NCBI GenBank assembly: GCA_031399065.1
Contig: JANNOM010000083.1
Span: forward strand, 4,514-68,513
Direction: 5' to 3'
Source: JADCRZ01 sp031399065
Lineage (GTDB): Bacteria > Bacteroidota > Bacteroidia > Chitinophagales > Chitinophagaceae
Length of the DNA: 64,000 nt
The translations under genes and the position numbers were made by a program. Positions within the stretch are counted from its first letter, which is position 1. The number at the start of each line of letters is the position of its first letter. Below the pieces are notes generated by a model, which did not search any database, was not told where the DNA came from, and was given only the letters and a program-made list of their open reading frames with translations. This document shows, piece by piece, positions 48,337-57,578 of this stretch.

Positions 48337-48364
48337 GCATTAGCGTATTTCAAAAGCCATGCCT

Positions 48365-49006
48365 TTAAACGCTGCTAACCGGATGTTTATCACCGGTTTT
48401 ATTTTCCGGTATTGAAACGCGTTCTCTTTCCGGAAGTATATTAAAACTTCTGCGGTGATGATGACAGGTACCGTGCAATTCAATAGCTTTCCGGTGTTCG
48501 GCAGTGCCATAGCCCTTGTTATTGCTCCAGAGGTAATGAGGAAACTGTTCATGCAACTGCTGCATATAGGCGTCCCTATATGTTTTTGCCAGTACGCTGG
48601 CGGCGGCTATAGACGCATAAATGCCGTCTCCTTTTATAATGCAATGGTGGGGTACGCTTTTATAGGGATTGAACCGGTTGCCATCGATCAGCAACAGTTC
48701 CGGGTATACGGGTAATTGTTCCAAAGCCAGGTGCATGGCTTTAAACGAGGCTTTCAATATATTGATCGTATCTATTTCTTCCACCTCTACCTGCGCTACG
48801 GAATATGCGATGGCTTTTTCTTCAATATAGGGCCGCAGATCGTTTCGTTCTGCCGGTGATAATTGTTTAGAATCGTTCAGCAGGGGATGAAAAAACTTTT
48901 TGGGAAGTATAACGGCGGCGGCAAATACAGGACCTGCATAGCAACCTCTGCCAGCTTCATCGCATCCCGCTTCTACGTATTTGTTATGATAATAGCCTTT
49001 AAGCAT
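48365..49006 (-). CDS. rnhB: Ribonuclease HII
   Basis: 213 residues with CDEAGRGCYAGPVFAAAVIL (Asp16, Glu17), LLIDGNRFNPYK with the third Asp, IAAASVLAKTYRDAYM, and the typical GYGTAEHRKAIELHGTCHHH end. It cuts RNA within RNA-DNA hybrids, including single ribonucleotides. The C-terminus extends slightly past the usual His/Arg motif. Confidence 0.96.
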   Translation of the reverse strand: MLKGYYHNKYVEAGCDEAGRGCYAGPVFAAAVILPKKFFHPLLNDSKQLSPAERNDLRPYIEEKAIAYSVAQVEVEEIDTINILKASFKAMHLALEQLPVYPELLLIDGNRFNPYKSVPHHCIIKGDGIYASIAAASVLAKTYRDAYMQQLHEQFPHYLWSNNKGYGTAEHRKAIELHGTCHHHRRSFNILPERERVSIPENKTGDKHPVSSV

Positions 49007-49156
49007 ACTGTACTTCTCCTGCGCCGGGTAAACCGGCGGTAACCTGGTAAGCAGCGAAAATAAAAATCTTTCGCCAACATTTTTGCGATGTTGGGAAATA
49101 AATGAAATGCGCTATCACGCATGCTTTATATACCTGCATAAACCCCGGCAATTAAC

Positions 49157-49164
49157 TAATTTTG
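49157..49164 (+). promoter_or_regulatory. TAnnTTTG -7 element of ctaA
   Basis: TAATTTTG lies 16 bases before the ATG at 49181. Confidence 0.6.
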
Positions 49165-49180
49165 CATTAATTTTTTAATT

Positions 49181-50113
49181 ATGGCAGCTATCAGGCGATG
49201 GACCCTCGCTACTTTTATTCTTACTTTCCTGGTAATTATTGCCGGAGGTGTGGTGCGTACCACCCAAAGCGGTATGGGCTGTCCTGACTGGCCAAAGTGT
49301 TTCGGTCAATGGATCCCGCCGATGAATGAAAGTCAGCTTCCGCCGGATTTTGAGAAATATTTGGAAAAGCAGGATATCGATCACACGTTCAACGCGCTGC
49401 ACACCTGGATAGAATACATTAACCGGCTGGTAGGTGCCCTGCTGGGTCTGTTTGCCGTTATACAGGCTGCTTTGCTGTTTAATAAAAGAAAACAGTACCG
49501 TACACCTTTCCGGCTGGCACTGGGCTTCCTGTTGCTGGTGGTACTTACCGGCCTCTTCGGTGCGATAGTGGTAAAGCTGAACCTGGCACATCTGAGTATT
49601 TCCGTTCACTTGTTTTTTGCCATAGCCCTTTTGCAGATACAACTGGCACTGATACTTTCGTTAAAGGAAAAAACAGGGGTGCTGCCGTTGGAGCGTAAAC
49701 TGCGCAGCATGTTGCTGGCTTTCCTTTTCATTTTAATAGTGCAAAGTGTTCTGGGAACCATGGTGCGCATATATGTAGATGATGTATCCAAAGCGCTCGG
49801 CTACCAGCAGCGGGATACCTGGCTGGCTGCGCTGCCTTTAAATTTTCTGCTGCATCGTTCATTTTCATGGGTAGTGTTATTATTGTCGTTATTGCTTGCC
49901 TGGCAGGTGCGGCAAATGGGGGATATTAAAAATAAAGTCTGGACCATGACGGCGTTTGTAATACTGAATATGATAGTAGGTATCGTGCTGTTCTATGCAG
50001 GTATGCCTGCCGTGGCGCAGCCTTTACACCTTGTAATGGCCGCCGCCGCCATTACGCAGACGATAAGCGTGTTACTGCAAACGAAGCCGGTACGCAATAA
50101 CATTACTATATAG
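49181..50113 (+). CDS. ctaA: Heme A synthase (COX15/CtaA)
   Basis: 310 residues with eight predicted membrane helices. The start has GGVVRTTQSGMGCPDWPKCF, typical of COX15-type enzymes, then the His-bearing segments ALHTWIEYINRLVG, NLAHLSISVHLFF, LLHRSFSWVVLLLSL and QPLHLVMAAAAIT. It converts heme O to heme A for cytochrome aa3 oxidase, so the host respires oxygen. Confidence 0.95.
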   Translation: MAAIRRWTLATFILTFLVIIAGGVVRTTQSGMGCPDWPKCFGQWIPPMNESQLPPDFEKYLEKQDIDHTFNALHTWIEYINRLVGALLGLFAVIQAALLFNKRKQYRTPFRLALGFLLLVVLTGLFGAIVVKLNLAHLSISVHLFFAIALLQIQLALILSLKEKTGVLPLERKLRSMLLAFLFILIVQSVLGTMVRIYVDDVSKALGYQQRDTWLAALPLNFLLHRSFSWVVLLLSLLLAWQVRQMGDIKNKVWTMTAFVILNMIVGIVLFYAGMPAVAQPLHLVMAAAAITQTISVLLQTKPVRNNITI

Positions 50114-50159
50114 CCGTTGCAATAGGGCAGTGGTTGCCAATATAAAACCCCTCTTCTTC

Positions 50160-52391
50160 ATGAAGCGATTTACCCGCAGTATTTATTATTCTTTTCCCAT
50201 ACAGTTGCTGCTGCTTCATTTCAAGAAATTCCAGGTATTGCTTATTTTCTGGTATCTTCTTTTCAGTGCCATTAACGGCAGTTTCCTGAAAGGCTTCGGT
50301 GTGGATTCACTCTTTCTGGCTCCGGAATACCTGGGCAACGTAAACTGGCTGAGTGTTTCCTTCGTCGGCGTTTCCATAGGCATTTTTATTATGAGCTGGA
50401 ATGTCACCACTTTTATTCTATTCAGTCGTCATTTTAAGTTCCTCGCCACCACCACGAATCCCTTTCTCAAATACTGTATCAATAATGCACTGCTGCCGCT
50501 TATATTCCTGGTGTTTTATTTTGTAAAAGCCACTTCTTACGACATCTACAAAGAGCTGCTGCAATGGCCCGATATACTGGTGCTGACCGCCGGGTTCTTA
50601 TGCGGGTTCGTTTCCCTGTTAGCCGTTTCTTTTTATTATTTTTTCCGGGCAGATAAATCGATCGCCCTGCGCATTATGCCGGTATTGAGTGACCCGGAAC
50701 TGTTTAAACGGGAGTTTACCGGCGATGTAACCATCATGCAAAACAAGAGCAGGCTTATAAAAGTGCACTCTTACGTGAATTCCTTTTTTTCCGTTAAGGC
50801 GGTAAGAGATGTGTCGCATTACAGTAACGCATTTATAGAAAAAGTATTCAGCCGTCACCACCTGGTGGCGGTAATTGCCATTTTTATTGCCTTGTTCTTT
50901 TTATTTGTGGTCGGCTTTTTTATGGATAACAGCATTTTTCAGTTGCCGGCAGCTGCGAGTGTTACGGTGTTTTTTGCAATACTGGTAGCAGTAGCGGGGG
51001 CCTTCTCTTATTTTTTACAAAGCTGGAGTATCCCCTTTTTTATCGTTATTATCCTCCTGTTTAATTTATTGTATAGGTTCGACGTGATAGACCCTACCAA
51101 TAAAGCGTATGGACTTAATTACAGTAATAGCATACCCCGCCCGCCGTATACCAGGGAGGCCCTGCTGCAATTGTGTACGCCGGATAAAATAGCGGCAGAC
51201 AAGCGGCAAATGATATCGGTACTGGAAAACTGGAAACGCAAACAATCCTCGCCCAAGCCCTTGTTATATTTTATTACTACCAGCGGTGGAGGCACGCGAA
51301 GTGCCACTTTTACCCTGAACGTACTGCAAAGACTGGATAGTCTGAGCGGGGGTAAACTGATGGACAAAACCTTCGCCATTACGGGAGCGTCCGGCGGTAT
51401 GTTGGGGGCTGCTTACTTCAGGGAACTGGCACGCAGCCGTTCGGCCGACCCATCCATGCGACTGCAGGATAGAAAATATGTCGATCATATTTCCGGCGAT
51501 TTACTCAATCCCATGCTTTCTTCCTTTGTGGCGCGCGACCTGGCTTCCCCTGCACAGAAGTTTAAGGTGGGGGATTACACTTATATCAAAGACAGGGGTT
51601 ATGCTTTTGAGCAAAAATTGTCGGAGAATACAGGCGGTTTGCTGAACAGGCAATTGAGAAGCATAGCGGCGGACGAAAAAGAAGCCAGGGTGCCTCTCCT
51701 CTTTTTTAATTCCGTTGTTACCAGCGACGGACGCAAAATGATACTGAGTACACAACCCGTGAGTTTTTTAATGAGACCATTGTACGATACCAGCCAGGTA
51801 TCTTCCATAGATCCCGATGCAGTGGACTTTGCCGCGATGTTCGCCAAACAGGACCCTATGAATCTCCGGATGCTGACGGCTTTACGAATGAACGCCACTT
51901 TTCCCTATATTTTACCCAATGTATGGCTTCCTTCTTCGCCGGTAGTGGATGTAATGGATGCAGGGCTGCGGGACAATTTCGGCCAGGAATCTGCCCTCCG
52001 GTTCCTGTTCGTATTTAAAGACTGGATAAAAGAAAACACTTCAGGAGTAGTACTGATACAGATCCGTGACCGGAAGAACGGCGGCTGGGAGCATCCTTTT
52101 CAGTCTAAAAAAGTAACGGATATCTTTACCCGCCCGCTTTTGCTGCTGCAAAACAACTGGCACAAAATGCAGGAATATAACCAGAACGACCTGCTGAGTT
52201 TATCGATGGATGTTTTGGATGGTAAATTAAGCCGGCTGGCTTTCGAGTACGTACCCCGCCAGGAAGAAGTGGCCGCAGCACTCAATTTCCATCTCACCAA
52301 AAGAGAAAAGCAGGATATTTTCGAATCGTTGACGAGCCCATCCAACGAAAAGGCTTTTCGTCAATTCAGCATAAAGCTGGGGGCTCGTTAG
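50160..52391 (+). CDS. Patatin-like phospholipase with seven N-terminal membrane helices
   Basis: 743 residues from the Met at 50160. About seven hydrophobic spans fill residues 20-320 (for example VGVSIGIFIMSWNVTTFILF, LLPLIFLVFYFVKATSYDIY, HLVAVIAIFIALFFLFVVGF). The C-terminal half is a patatin domain: YFITTSGGGTRSATFTLNVL (oxyanion hole), the nucleophile elbow AITGASGGMLGAAYFREL (GxSxG) and VVDVMDAGLRDNFGQESA, where the catalytic Asp is in DAG. It probably hydrolyses lipids at the membrane. A short gap links it to ctaA; it overlaps the convergent lipid kinase gene by four bases. Confidence 0.9.
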   Translation: MKRFTRSIYYSFPIQLLLLHFKKFQVLLIFWYLLFSAINGSFLKGFGVDSLFLAPEYLGNVNWLSVSFVGVSIGIFIMSWNVTTFILFSRHFKFLATTTNPFLKYCINNALLPLIFLVFYFVKATSYDIYKELLQWPDILVLTAGFLCGFVSLLAVSFYYFFRADKSIALRIMPVLSDPELFKREFTGDVTIMQNKSRLIKVHSYVNSFFSVKAVRDVSHYSNAFIEKVFSRHHLVAVIAIFIALFFLFVVGFFMDNSIFQLPAAASVTVFFAILVAVAGAFSYFLQSWSIPFFIVIILLFNLLYRFDVIDPTNKAYGLNYSNSIPRPPYTREALLQLCTPDKIAADKRQMISVLENWKRKQSSPKPLLYFITTSGGGTRSATFTLNVLQRLDSLSGGKLMDKTFAITGASGGMLGAAYFRELARSRSADPSMRLQDRKYVDHISGDLLNPMLSSFVARDLASPAQKFKVGDYTYIKDRGYAFEQKLSENTGGLLNRQLRSIAADEKEARVPLLFFNSVVTSDGRKMILSTQPVSFLMRPLYDTSQVSSIDPDAVDFAAMFAKQDPMNLRMLTALRMNATFPYILPNVWLPSSPVVDVMDAGLRDNFGQESALRFLFVFKDWIKENTSGVVLIQIRDRKNGGWEHPFQSKKVTDIFTRPLLLLQNNWHKMQEYNQNDLLSLSMDVLDGKLSRLAFEYVPRQEEVAAALNFHLTKREKQDIFESLTSPSNEKAFRQFSIKLGAR

Positions 52392-53287
52392 GGCTGCAAA
52401 AGCCGGATGGCCTTTCGGGATATTTTTATTTCCAGCAGTTCATGTGTATTTACCGGCTCTCCGTCAATATGAAGGGGTGCCCGGCCCGGGTTGGCGATAG
52501 TTAGGCCAGGGGTCTGAAAATACAGGATGTTTTTGTTCTGAATCGCTTTGGTAGTATCCTGGCGTTTATACCATCCCTTCAGTTGGCCGAAAAGGTAAAA
52601 GGGCAATAATAATTTACTTGTTTTCTTTACCACTACGATGTCCAGCAGGCCATCGCTCAGGCTGGCTTTGGGAGCGATGGTGAAATTGTTACCAAACTGA
52701 TTGCTGTTGGCGATACTGATAAAATAGGCTTCTGCCGAAAAGGTTTGCCCGTTTACGGAAAGTACAAAAGGGTAGGTTTTGCCATTAAAAAAATTACGCA
52801 GGGAAATGCGTATATAGGTGGCAAGCCCTCTTTCAGGCTGCTGTGCAAATTCGTGTGCAACCCGCGCATCGAAGCCCAGTCCGCAAAGCATGCAGGAGAA
52901 TAATCCGTTGAGGTAAAACCCGTCCACATAGGAAGCGTTCCCCTTAACTATTACATCCAGCGCTTTTTCAGCCGATACGGGTATACCGGCGCACAGTGCC
53001 AGTCCATTACCCGAACCCATCGGGATAATCCCCGTATTTACATCCATACCTGCCAGTTCAGAAGATACAGCGTTCACTGATCCGTCGCCCCCGCAGATAA
53101 CGATATCTGTTATTTTTTCATTAATTATCCTGTTTTTCAGAAAGCCATAATTTCCAGCAGCGTTAGTATATATTATCTCAAAGGGTATTTTTGCGGCTTC
53201 AGAGGCCCGGATAATAGTATCCTTTATCACAGATTTACCTTTTGTACCCGATATGGGGTTGATGAGGTATACGATTTTACGCTCCAT
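52388..53287 (-). CDS. Diacylglycerol/lipid kinase family protein (YegS-like)
   Basis: 299 residues with YLINPISGTKGK at the N-terminus, the nucleotide-binding CGGDGSVNAVSSELAG and IPMGSGNGLAL, and the C-terminal beta-domain with SDGLLDIVVVKKT and LHIDGEPVNTH. Members phosphorylate diacylglycerol, sphingoid bases or other lipids. Because sphingolipids are likely in this lineage, a sphingosine kinase-like role is possible but not shown. Confidence 0.92.
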   Translation of the reverse strand: MERKIVYLINPISGTKGKSVIKDTIIRASEAAKIPFEIIYTNAAGNYGFLKNRIINEKITDIVICGGDGSVNAVSSELAGMDVNTGIIPMGSGNGLALCAGIPVSAEKALDVIVKGNASYVDGFYLNGLFSCMLCGLGFDARVAHEFAQQPERGLATYIRISLRNFFNGKTYPFVLSVNGQTFSAEAYFISIANSNQFGNNFTIAPKASLSDGLLDIVVVKKTSKLLLPFYLFGQLKGWYKRQDTTKAIQNKNILYFQTPGLTIANPGRAPLHIDGEPVNTHELLEIKISRKAIRLLQP

Positions 53288-53354
53288 CCTGCAAAGTAAT
53301 TATAAATAGAATGTGTAACGCATGAATTCTCTATGCCATCTGGCAGATAAATTG

Positions 53355-53362
53355 TACCTTTG
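53355..53362 (+). promoter_or_regulatory. TAnnTTTG -7 element of typA
   Basis: TACCTTTG lies about 120 bases before the typA ATG, implying a leader of roughly 110 bases in which no structured element was recognised. Confidence 0.6.
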
Positions 53363-53480
53363 CGCCTCGTTAAAAACGTTCTTGTACAGATCTGCCCTAA
53401 AAAGCAACCGGACTGGAACTAAGATGAATTAAACAACGTCCGCAGGCCATTTGAGATCGTTTTTAAACTTTAATTTTATT

Positions 53481-55289
53481 ATGCAAATCAGAAATATCGC
53501 AATTATTGCGCACGTCGATCACGGTAAAACTACACTGGTTGACAAAATACTGCACTCCACCAATGTTTTCAGGGCTAACCAGGATACAGGCGACTTGATA
53601 ATGGACAGCAACGATCTTGAAAGGGAAAGGGGTATCACTATCTTTAGTAAAAACGCTGCCGTAGAGTATAAAGACACAAAGATCAATGTGATCGATACTC
53701 CTGGTCACTCCGACTTTGGAGGTGAAGTAGAAAGAGTACTTAAAATGGCAGACGGCGTTCTGCTGCTGGTAGATGCTTTTGAAGGACCCATGCCCCAGAC
53801 ACGTTTTGTGCTTCAGAAGGCACTTAAGCTGGGCCTTCGCCCGATAGTGGTAATCAATAAGGTGGATAAGCCAAATTGCCGCCCGGATGAAGTACACGAT
53901 GCAGTATTCGAACTGTTTTTCAACCTCGACGCTACGGAAGAGCAGCTTAATTTCCCCACCTTTTATGGTTCCGGGAAAAATGGCTGGTTCAACGATAAAA
54001 ACGAACAATGTGAAGGCATTACGCCTTTGTTGGATGGTATACTTCAATATGTACCACCACCCAAAATATCAGAAGGCCCGCTACAAATGCAGATCACTTC
54101 TCTTGACTATTCCTCTTTCCTGGGCCGAATAGCCGTAGGCAAGGTAGCGAGGGGATCCATCAAAGAAGGAGTGCAATATGCACTGATGCAGGCCGACGGA
54201 ACTATCAAGCGTCCGAAGGTGAAAGAGCTGTACACTTTTATGGGTATGGGTAAAAAGAAAGCAACGGAAGTAATTGCGGGTGATATCTGTGCAGTAGTAG
54301 GCCTGGAAGATTTTAATATAGGTGATACGATCGCAGACAACGAAAATCCTGAAGCGCTACCTGTTATCAGCGTAGACGAACCGACCATGAGCATGCTGTT
54401 TGGTATCAACAACTCCCCGTTCTTCGGGCGGGAAGGCAAGTTCGTTACCAGCCGCCACCTGCGGGATCGTCTTATAAAAGAAACAGAAAAGAACCTGGCA
54501 CTCCGGGTAGAAGATACGGACAGTGCGGATAGCTTACTGGTTTTCGGCCGGGGTATTCTTCACCTGGGAATTTTGATTGAAACGATGCGTAGAGAGGGAT
54601 TTGAGCTTACCATTGGTCAGCCACAGGTACTGGTAAAAGAAATAGAAGGTAAGAAGAACGAACCGTATGAAATATTGGTGGTGGATGTGCCCGGCGATTA
54701 CAGCGGTAAAGTAATTGACCTGGTTACGCAGCGCAAGGGAGAAATGCTGATTATGGAAAGCAAGGGCGAAATGCAGCACCTGGAGTTCGAGATTCCTTCC
54801 AGGGGTCTTATAGGTCTGCGCTCCCAGATGCTTACCAATACGGCCGGAGAAGCCGTAATGGCGCATCGTTTTCTGGAATACAAACCTTGGAAAGGATCTA
54901 TTCCCGGCAGGAATAACGGGGTACTGCTTTCCAAAAACCAGGAGCGTACAACAGGTTATTCTATCGATAAATTACAGGATCGTGGTAAGTTTTTCGTAGA
55001 TCCGGGAGAAGAAGTATATACCGGCCAGATTATAGCCGAGCATATCAAGCCCGGAGACCTGGTAGTAAATGCCACCGAACCCAAGAAGCTCACCAACCAT
55101 CGGGCAAGCGGCAGCGACGATGCATCCCGCATTGCGCCCAAAACCCTGCTTACGCTGGAAGAGTGTATGGAATACATTCAGCACGACGAATGCATAGAAG
55201 TAACACCGAAAAGCATCCGGATGCGTAAACTGATACTGGATGAGGATGAGAGAAAGCGCGTCTCCAAGAAATTGGGCGCAGAAGCTTGA
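53481..55289 (+). CDS. typA: GTP-binding protein TypA/BipA
   Basis: 602 residues from the Met at 53481 (the open frame runs 10 codons further upstream). G motifs: IIAHVDHGKTTLVDKIL, RGITIFSKNAAVEYK, DTPGHSDFGGEV and VINKVDKP. Domains II, III and V follow, and the unique C-terminal domain starts near RFLEYKPWKGSIPGRNNG. It binds ribosomes and is needed for ribosome assembly and growth under stress or cold. Confidence 0.97.
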   Translation: MQIRNIAIIAHVDHGKTTLVDKILHSTNVFRANQDTGDLIMDSNDLERERGITIFSKNAAVEYKDTKINVIDTPGHSDFGGEVERVLKMADGVLLLVDAFEGPMPQTRFVLQKALKLGLRPIVVINKVDKPNCRPDEVHDAVFELFFNLDATEEQLNFPTFYGSGKNGWFNDKNEQCEGITPLLDGILQYVPPPKISEGPLQMQITSLDYSSFLGRIAVGKVARGSIKEGVQYALMQADGTIKRPKVKELYTFMGMGKKKATEVIAGDICAVVGLEDFNIGDTIADNENPEALPVISVDEPTMSMLFGINNSPFFGREGKFVTSRHLRDRLIKETEKNLALRVEDTDSADSLLVFGRGILHLGILIETMRREGFELTIGQPQVLVKEIEGKKNEPYEILVVDVPGDYSGKVIDLVTQRKGEMLIMESKGEMQHLEFEIPSRGLIGLRSQMLTNTAGEAVMAHRFLEYKPWKGSIPGRNNGVLLSKNQERTTGYSIDKLQDRGKFFVDPGEEVYTGQIIAEHIKPGDLVVNATEPKKLTNHRASGSDDASRIAPKTLLTLEECMEYIQHDECIEVTPKSIRMRKLILDEDERKRVSKKLGAEA

Positions 55290-55311
55290 TTTTGAATACA
55301 TTATTTATAGT

Positions 55312-55334
55312 AAAAGCCCCTGATTGGGGCTTTT
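55312..55334 (+). terminator. typA terminator
   Basis: AAAAGCCCC-TGATT-GGGGCTTTT with extra T. Confidence 0.9.
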
Positions 55335-55430
55335 TTAATGTGCGGTATCCACATGATGGATACTAAACCGGTGCTGTTTACCGTTATCCTATCCAATATT
55401 CCGTTCGCATTTTTTATTTAAAGTCCATCC

Positions 55431-56333
55431 ATGAGAACAAAGTTAATAGCCTGCATTGCAGGATTATGCCTCATTACCACACTTTATATCACCTACAGGT
55501 TATATGATCTGAGTGCTATTATTCCACAATTGAGTATCAAAACAGCGGCCCTGGACGAAAGGATATCCAAAACCGAGACGCTTAATCAGCAAAATGCCGA
55601 TGAGATAGCCAATATAGGCAAGTTCGTACGGTCTCAGAAAAAGGAAACAGAGTACGAGTCTTTTGAAAAATATGATGGGGAAACTGCACCTGAAGTATAT
55701 AAAAACACTAAGAAGAGTTCAAAACAGGCCAGGAATAAAAAAATTAACCGTAGGCCAAATAGCGAAGAAAACAACCCGGAAACAAATGCGGTAAGAACAA
55801 ACACAGTACTTTCCAATAGCGATCGTCCAGTTACAATCTCCAAAGCGGTGAACAATGTACCGGAAGAAAGTCCAAAAGGCATCTCTTACGGATTGCTGAA
55901 CGAACGTATGCATTTGCTAAAGTCTTATGCGTCGGACAATAGCCTGGATAAAGACTATGCACTGATAGCGGACCTTGGCATCAGTTCCGGGAAAAAGAGA
56001 TTTTACCTGGTAGACCTCAACAAAATGTCCATTGCCAAAAGCGGCCTGGTAGCTTATTCCAAAAAAGGCGATAACGGTGGTGCTGCCAGGGTGTTCCGGG
56101 TAGAAAGGACAGGTATGGAGTTTTATGAATTATACAGCCTTGATAAAAACGGTAATGTCGTATCTCCGGAACCGGAGATCCTTAGCCCTGTAAAATGCGT
56201 ACCAAATAGCGAGGCGGAGGGATTTGCCTGTGAAAGTGATGGCGGTCCCGGTCTTTCGCCCAAACTGTTCGGAGAAATACACCAGCTTATAAAATCGAGA
56301 AAAAAGCCGATGCTTTTGTGGATGTTTAAATAA
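55431..56333 (+). CDS. Membrane-anchored protein with a degenerate YkuD_2-like domain
   Basis: 300 residues: one N-terminal membrane helix (LIACIAGLCLITTLYITYRL), a coiled-coil segment (KTAALDERISKTETLNQQNA), a basic, Asn/Lys-rich linker (about 75-155), then ADLGISSGKKRFYLVDLNKM and VAYSKKGDNGGAARVF, which line up with the KRLxxxDLxSxxLLxxTxVxHGxNSG part of the two L,D-transpeptidases in this window. The catalytic His of HG and the GCPAV Cys motif are missing; the end is different (CESDGGPGLSPKLFGEI). It may be a non-catalytic relative. The family link is by eye. Confidence 0.6.
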   Translation: MRTKLIACIAGLCLITTLYITYRLYDLSAIIPQLSIKTAALDERISKTETLNQQNADEIANIGKFVRSQKKETEYESFEKYDGETAPEVYKNTKKSSKQARNKKINRRPNSEENNPETNAVRTNTVLSNSDRPVTISKAVNNVPEESPKGISYGLLNERMHLLKSYASDNSLDKDYALIADLGISSGKKRFYLVDLNKMSIAKSGLVAYSKKGDNGGAARVFRVERTGMEFYELYSLDKNGNVVSPEPEILSPVKCVPNSEAEGFACESDGGPGLSPKLFGEIHQLIKSRKKPMLLWMFK

Positions 56334-56338
56334 CTTTG
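56331..56338 (+). promoter_or_regulatory. TAnnTTTG -7 element before the 70-aa membrane protein
   Basis: TAACTTTG overlaps the stop codon of the previous gene and ends 16 bases before the ATG at 56355. Confidence 0.5.
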
Positions 56339-56354
56339 CACAAACGTTCAGCAA

Positions 56355-56567
56355 ATGAAAAAGTGGAGTGTGGCAGTTTTATTTATAATGATCTTTTGCT
56401 TTTGTACTTATACATCCGGGGCACAGTGTTCCATTTGTACAAAAACAGCCCAGCAGATGGGCGAAAAGCCGGCCCAGGCCCTTAACCTGGGCATCGTTTA
56501 CCTGGCTTTTGCACCTATTGCTATCTTCAGTATCATTGGTTATAAATGGTACAAGAATAACCGGTAG
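56355..56567 (+). CDS. Conserved small Bacteroidota membrane protein with CSIC motif
   Basis: 70 residues: signal-like helix (WSVAVLFIMIFCFCTYTSG), AQCSICTKTAQQMGEKPAQA with two Cys three residues apart, and a second helix (GIVYLAFAPIAIFSIIGYKW) before a short basic end. I recognise the pattern as one that recurs in Bacteroidota genomes with no assigned function. The two Cys would lie outside the membrane and could bind metal or form a disulfide. Confidence 0.8.
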   Translation: MKKWSVAVLFIMIFCFCTYTSGAQCSICTKTAQQMGEKPAQALNLGIVYLAFAPIAIFSIIGYKWYKNNR

Positions 56568-56576
56568 TCATTGCCC

Positions 56577-57479
56577 TTATATTTCTTGTTCACTTACGAA
56601 AGCATACAGGTTAAAAGGCCCTGCCTTCCTGGCGGCGGCTATCTTTTCTTTTAGCAGTTGCTTTGTTATATCCTTCATTCTTTTTTGCCTTACCAGTTGC
56701 CAGGCTTTTTCAGCCAGCAGCCAGTTTTTCTGATCGTTACTTTTCAGTATGCTATGGTGTTCTGTTATCTTTTCAACTAACTCAGTAATTCCTTTGTTCT
56801 CGCTGGCCACCGTTTTTACAATAGCCACTTCGCCGATATGGTTGCTGAATGCAGGAGCCAGCATCAGTTGCAGGTTCTTCACAAACGATTCGGCACCCGG
56901 CCGGTCCGATTTGTTCACTACAAAAATATCGGCAATTTCCATAACGCCGGCTTTCATAGTCTGTACTTCGTCGCCGCCCTCGGGCACTACTACCAGTATG
57001 GTGGTATCGGCAAGTCCGGCAATTTCAATTTCACTCTGACCTATACCTACTGTCTCTACGATCACCATATCGAAGCCGGCCGCCTTCACCAGGTCGGTGA
57101 TCTCTATTATTTTGGGACTGAGTCCGCCCAACGCTCCCCGGGATGCCAGCGAACGGATATACACATCTGGATGATTGTACCATTCGCTCATACGTATACG
57201 GTCGCCCAGTAAAGCACCGCGGTTAAAGGGCGAAGAAGGATCTACGCAAAGGATGGCAATCTTTTTTCCGGAGGCCAGCAGTTCCTTCAGCAGGGCGTTG
57301 GTAAGCGTGCTTTTGCCTGCGCCCGGCGATCCCGTGATGCCGATAACGGGTGTATCGCTTTCTGGCAAGGCGCGCAACAGTTCTATATACCCGGGCACTT
57401 CATTTTCTATCCAGGAAATGGAACGGGCGATGGTGGGTATATGTCCCTTCACTATGTTATGATAAACGGAATCTGGCAT
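56577..57479 (-). CDS. meaB: Methylmalonyl-CoA mutase-associated GTPase MeaB
   Basis: 300 residues with Walker A (GITGSPGAGKSTLTNALL), ILCVDPSSPFNRGALLGDRI, IVETVGIGQSEIEIAGLADT and FVVNKSDRPG. MeaB protects and loads methylmalonyl-CoA mutase with its B12 cofactor. The mutase genes are not in this window. It overlaps the open frame of the divergent methyltransferase region but not its likely start. Confidence 0.95.
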   Translation of the reverse strand: MPDSVYHNIVKGHIPTIARSISWIENEVPGYIELLRALPESDTPVIGITGSPGAGKSTLTNALLKELLASGKKIAILCVDPSSPFNRGALLGDRIRMSEWYNHPDVYIRSLASRGALGGLSPKIIEITDLVKAAGFDMVIVETVGIGQSEIEIAGLADTTILVVVPEGGDEVQTMKAGVMEIADIFVVNKSDRPGAESFVKNLQLMLAPAFSNHIGEVAIVKTVASENKGITELVEKITEHHSILKSNDQKNWLLAEKAWQLVRQKRMKDITKQLLKEKIAAARKAGPFNLYAFVSEQEI

Positions 57480-57578
57480 GCCGGCTGTTTATTGATCGCT
57501 GCTGAATCGGGTTTAAACATAATCAATATAGTTAAAACAACATGGCGGTTTAACTATATTGCAGTATATTTTATCTGT

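Noticed and set aside
57441..57578. N-terminal extension of the methyltransferase
   Set aside because: It overlaps the start of meaB and has no family-like sequence; the zinc-finger domain begins after the Met at 57579.
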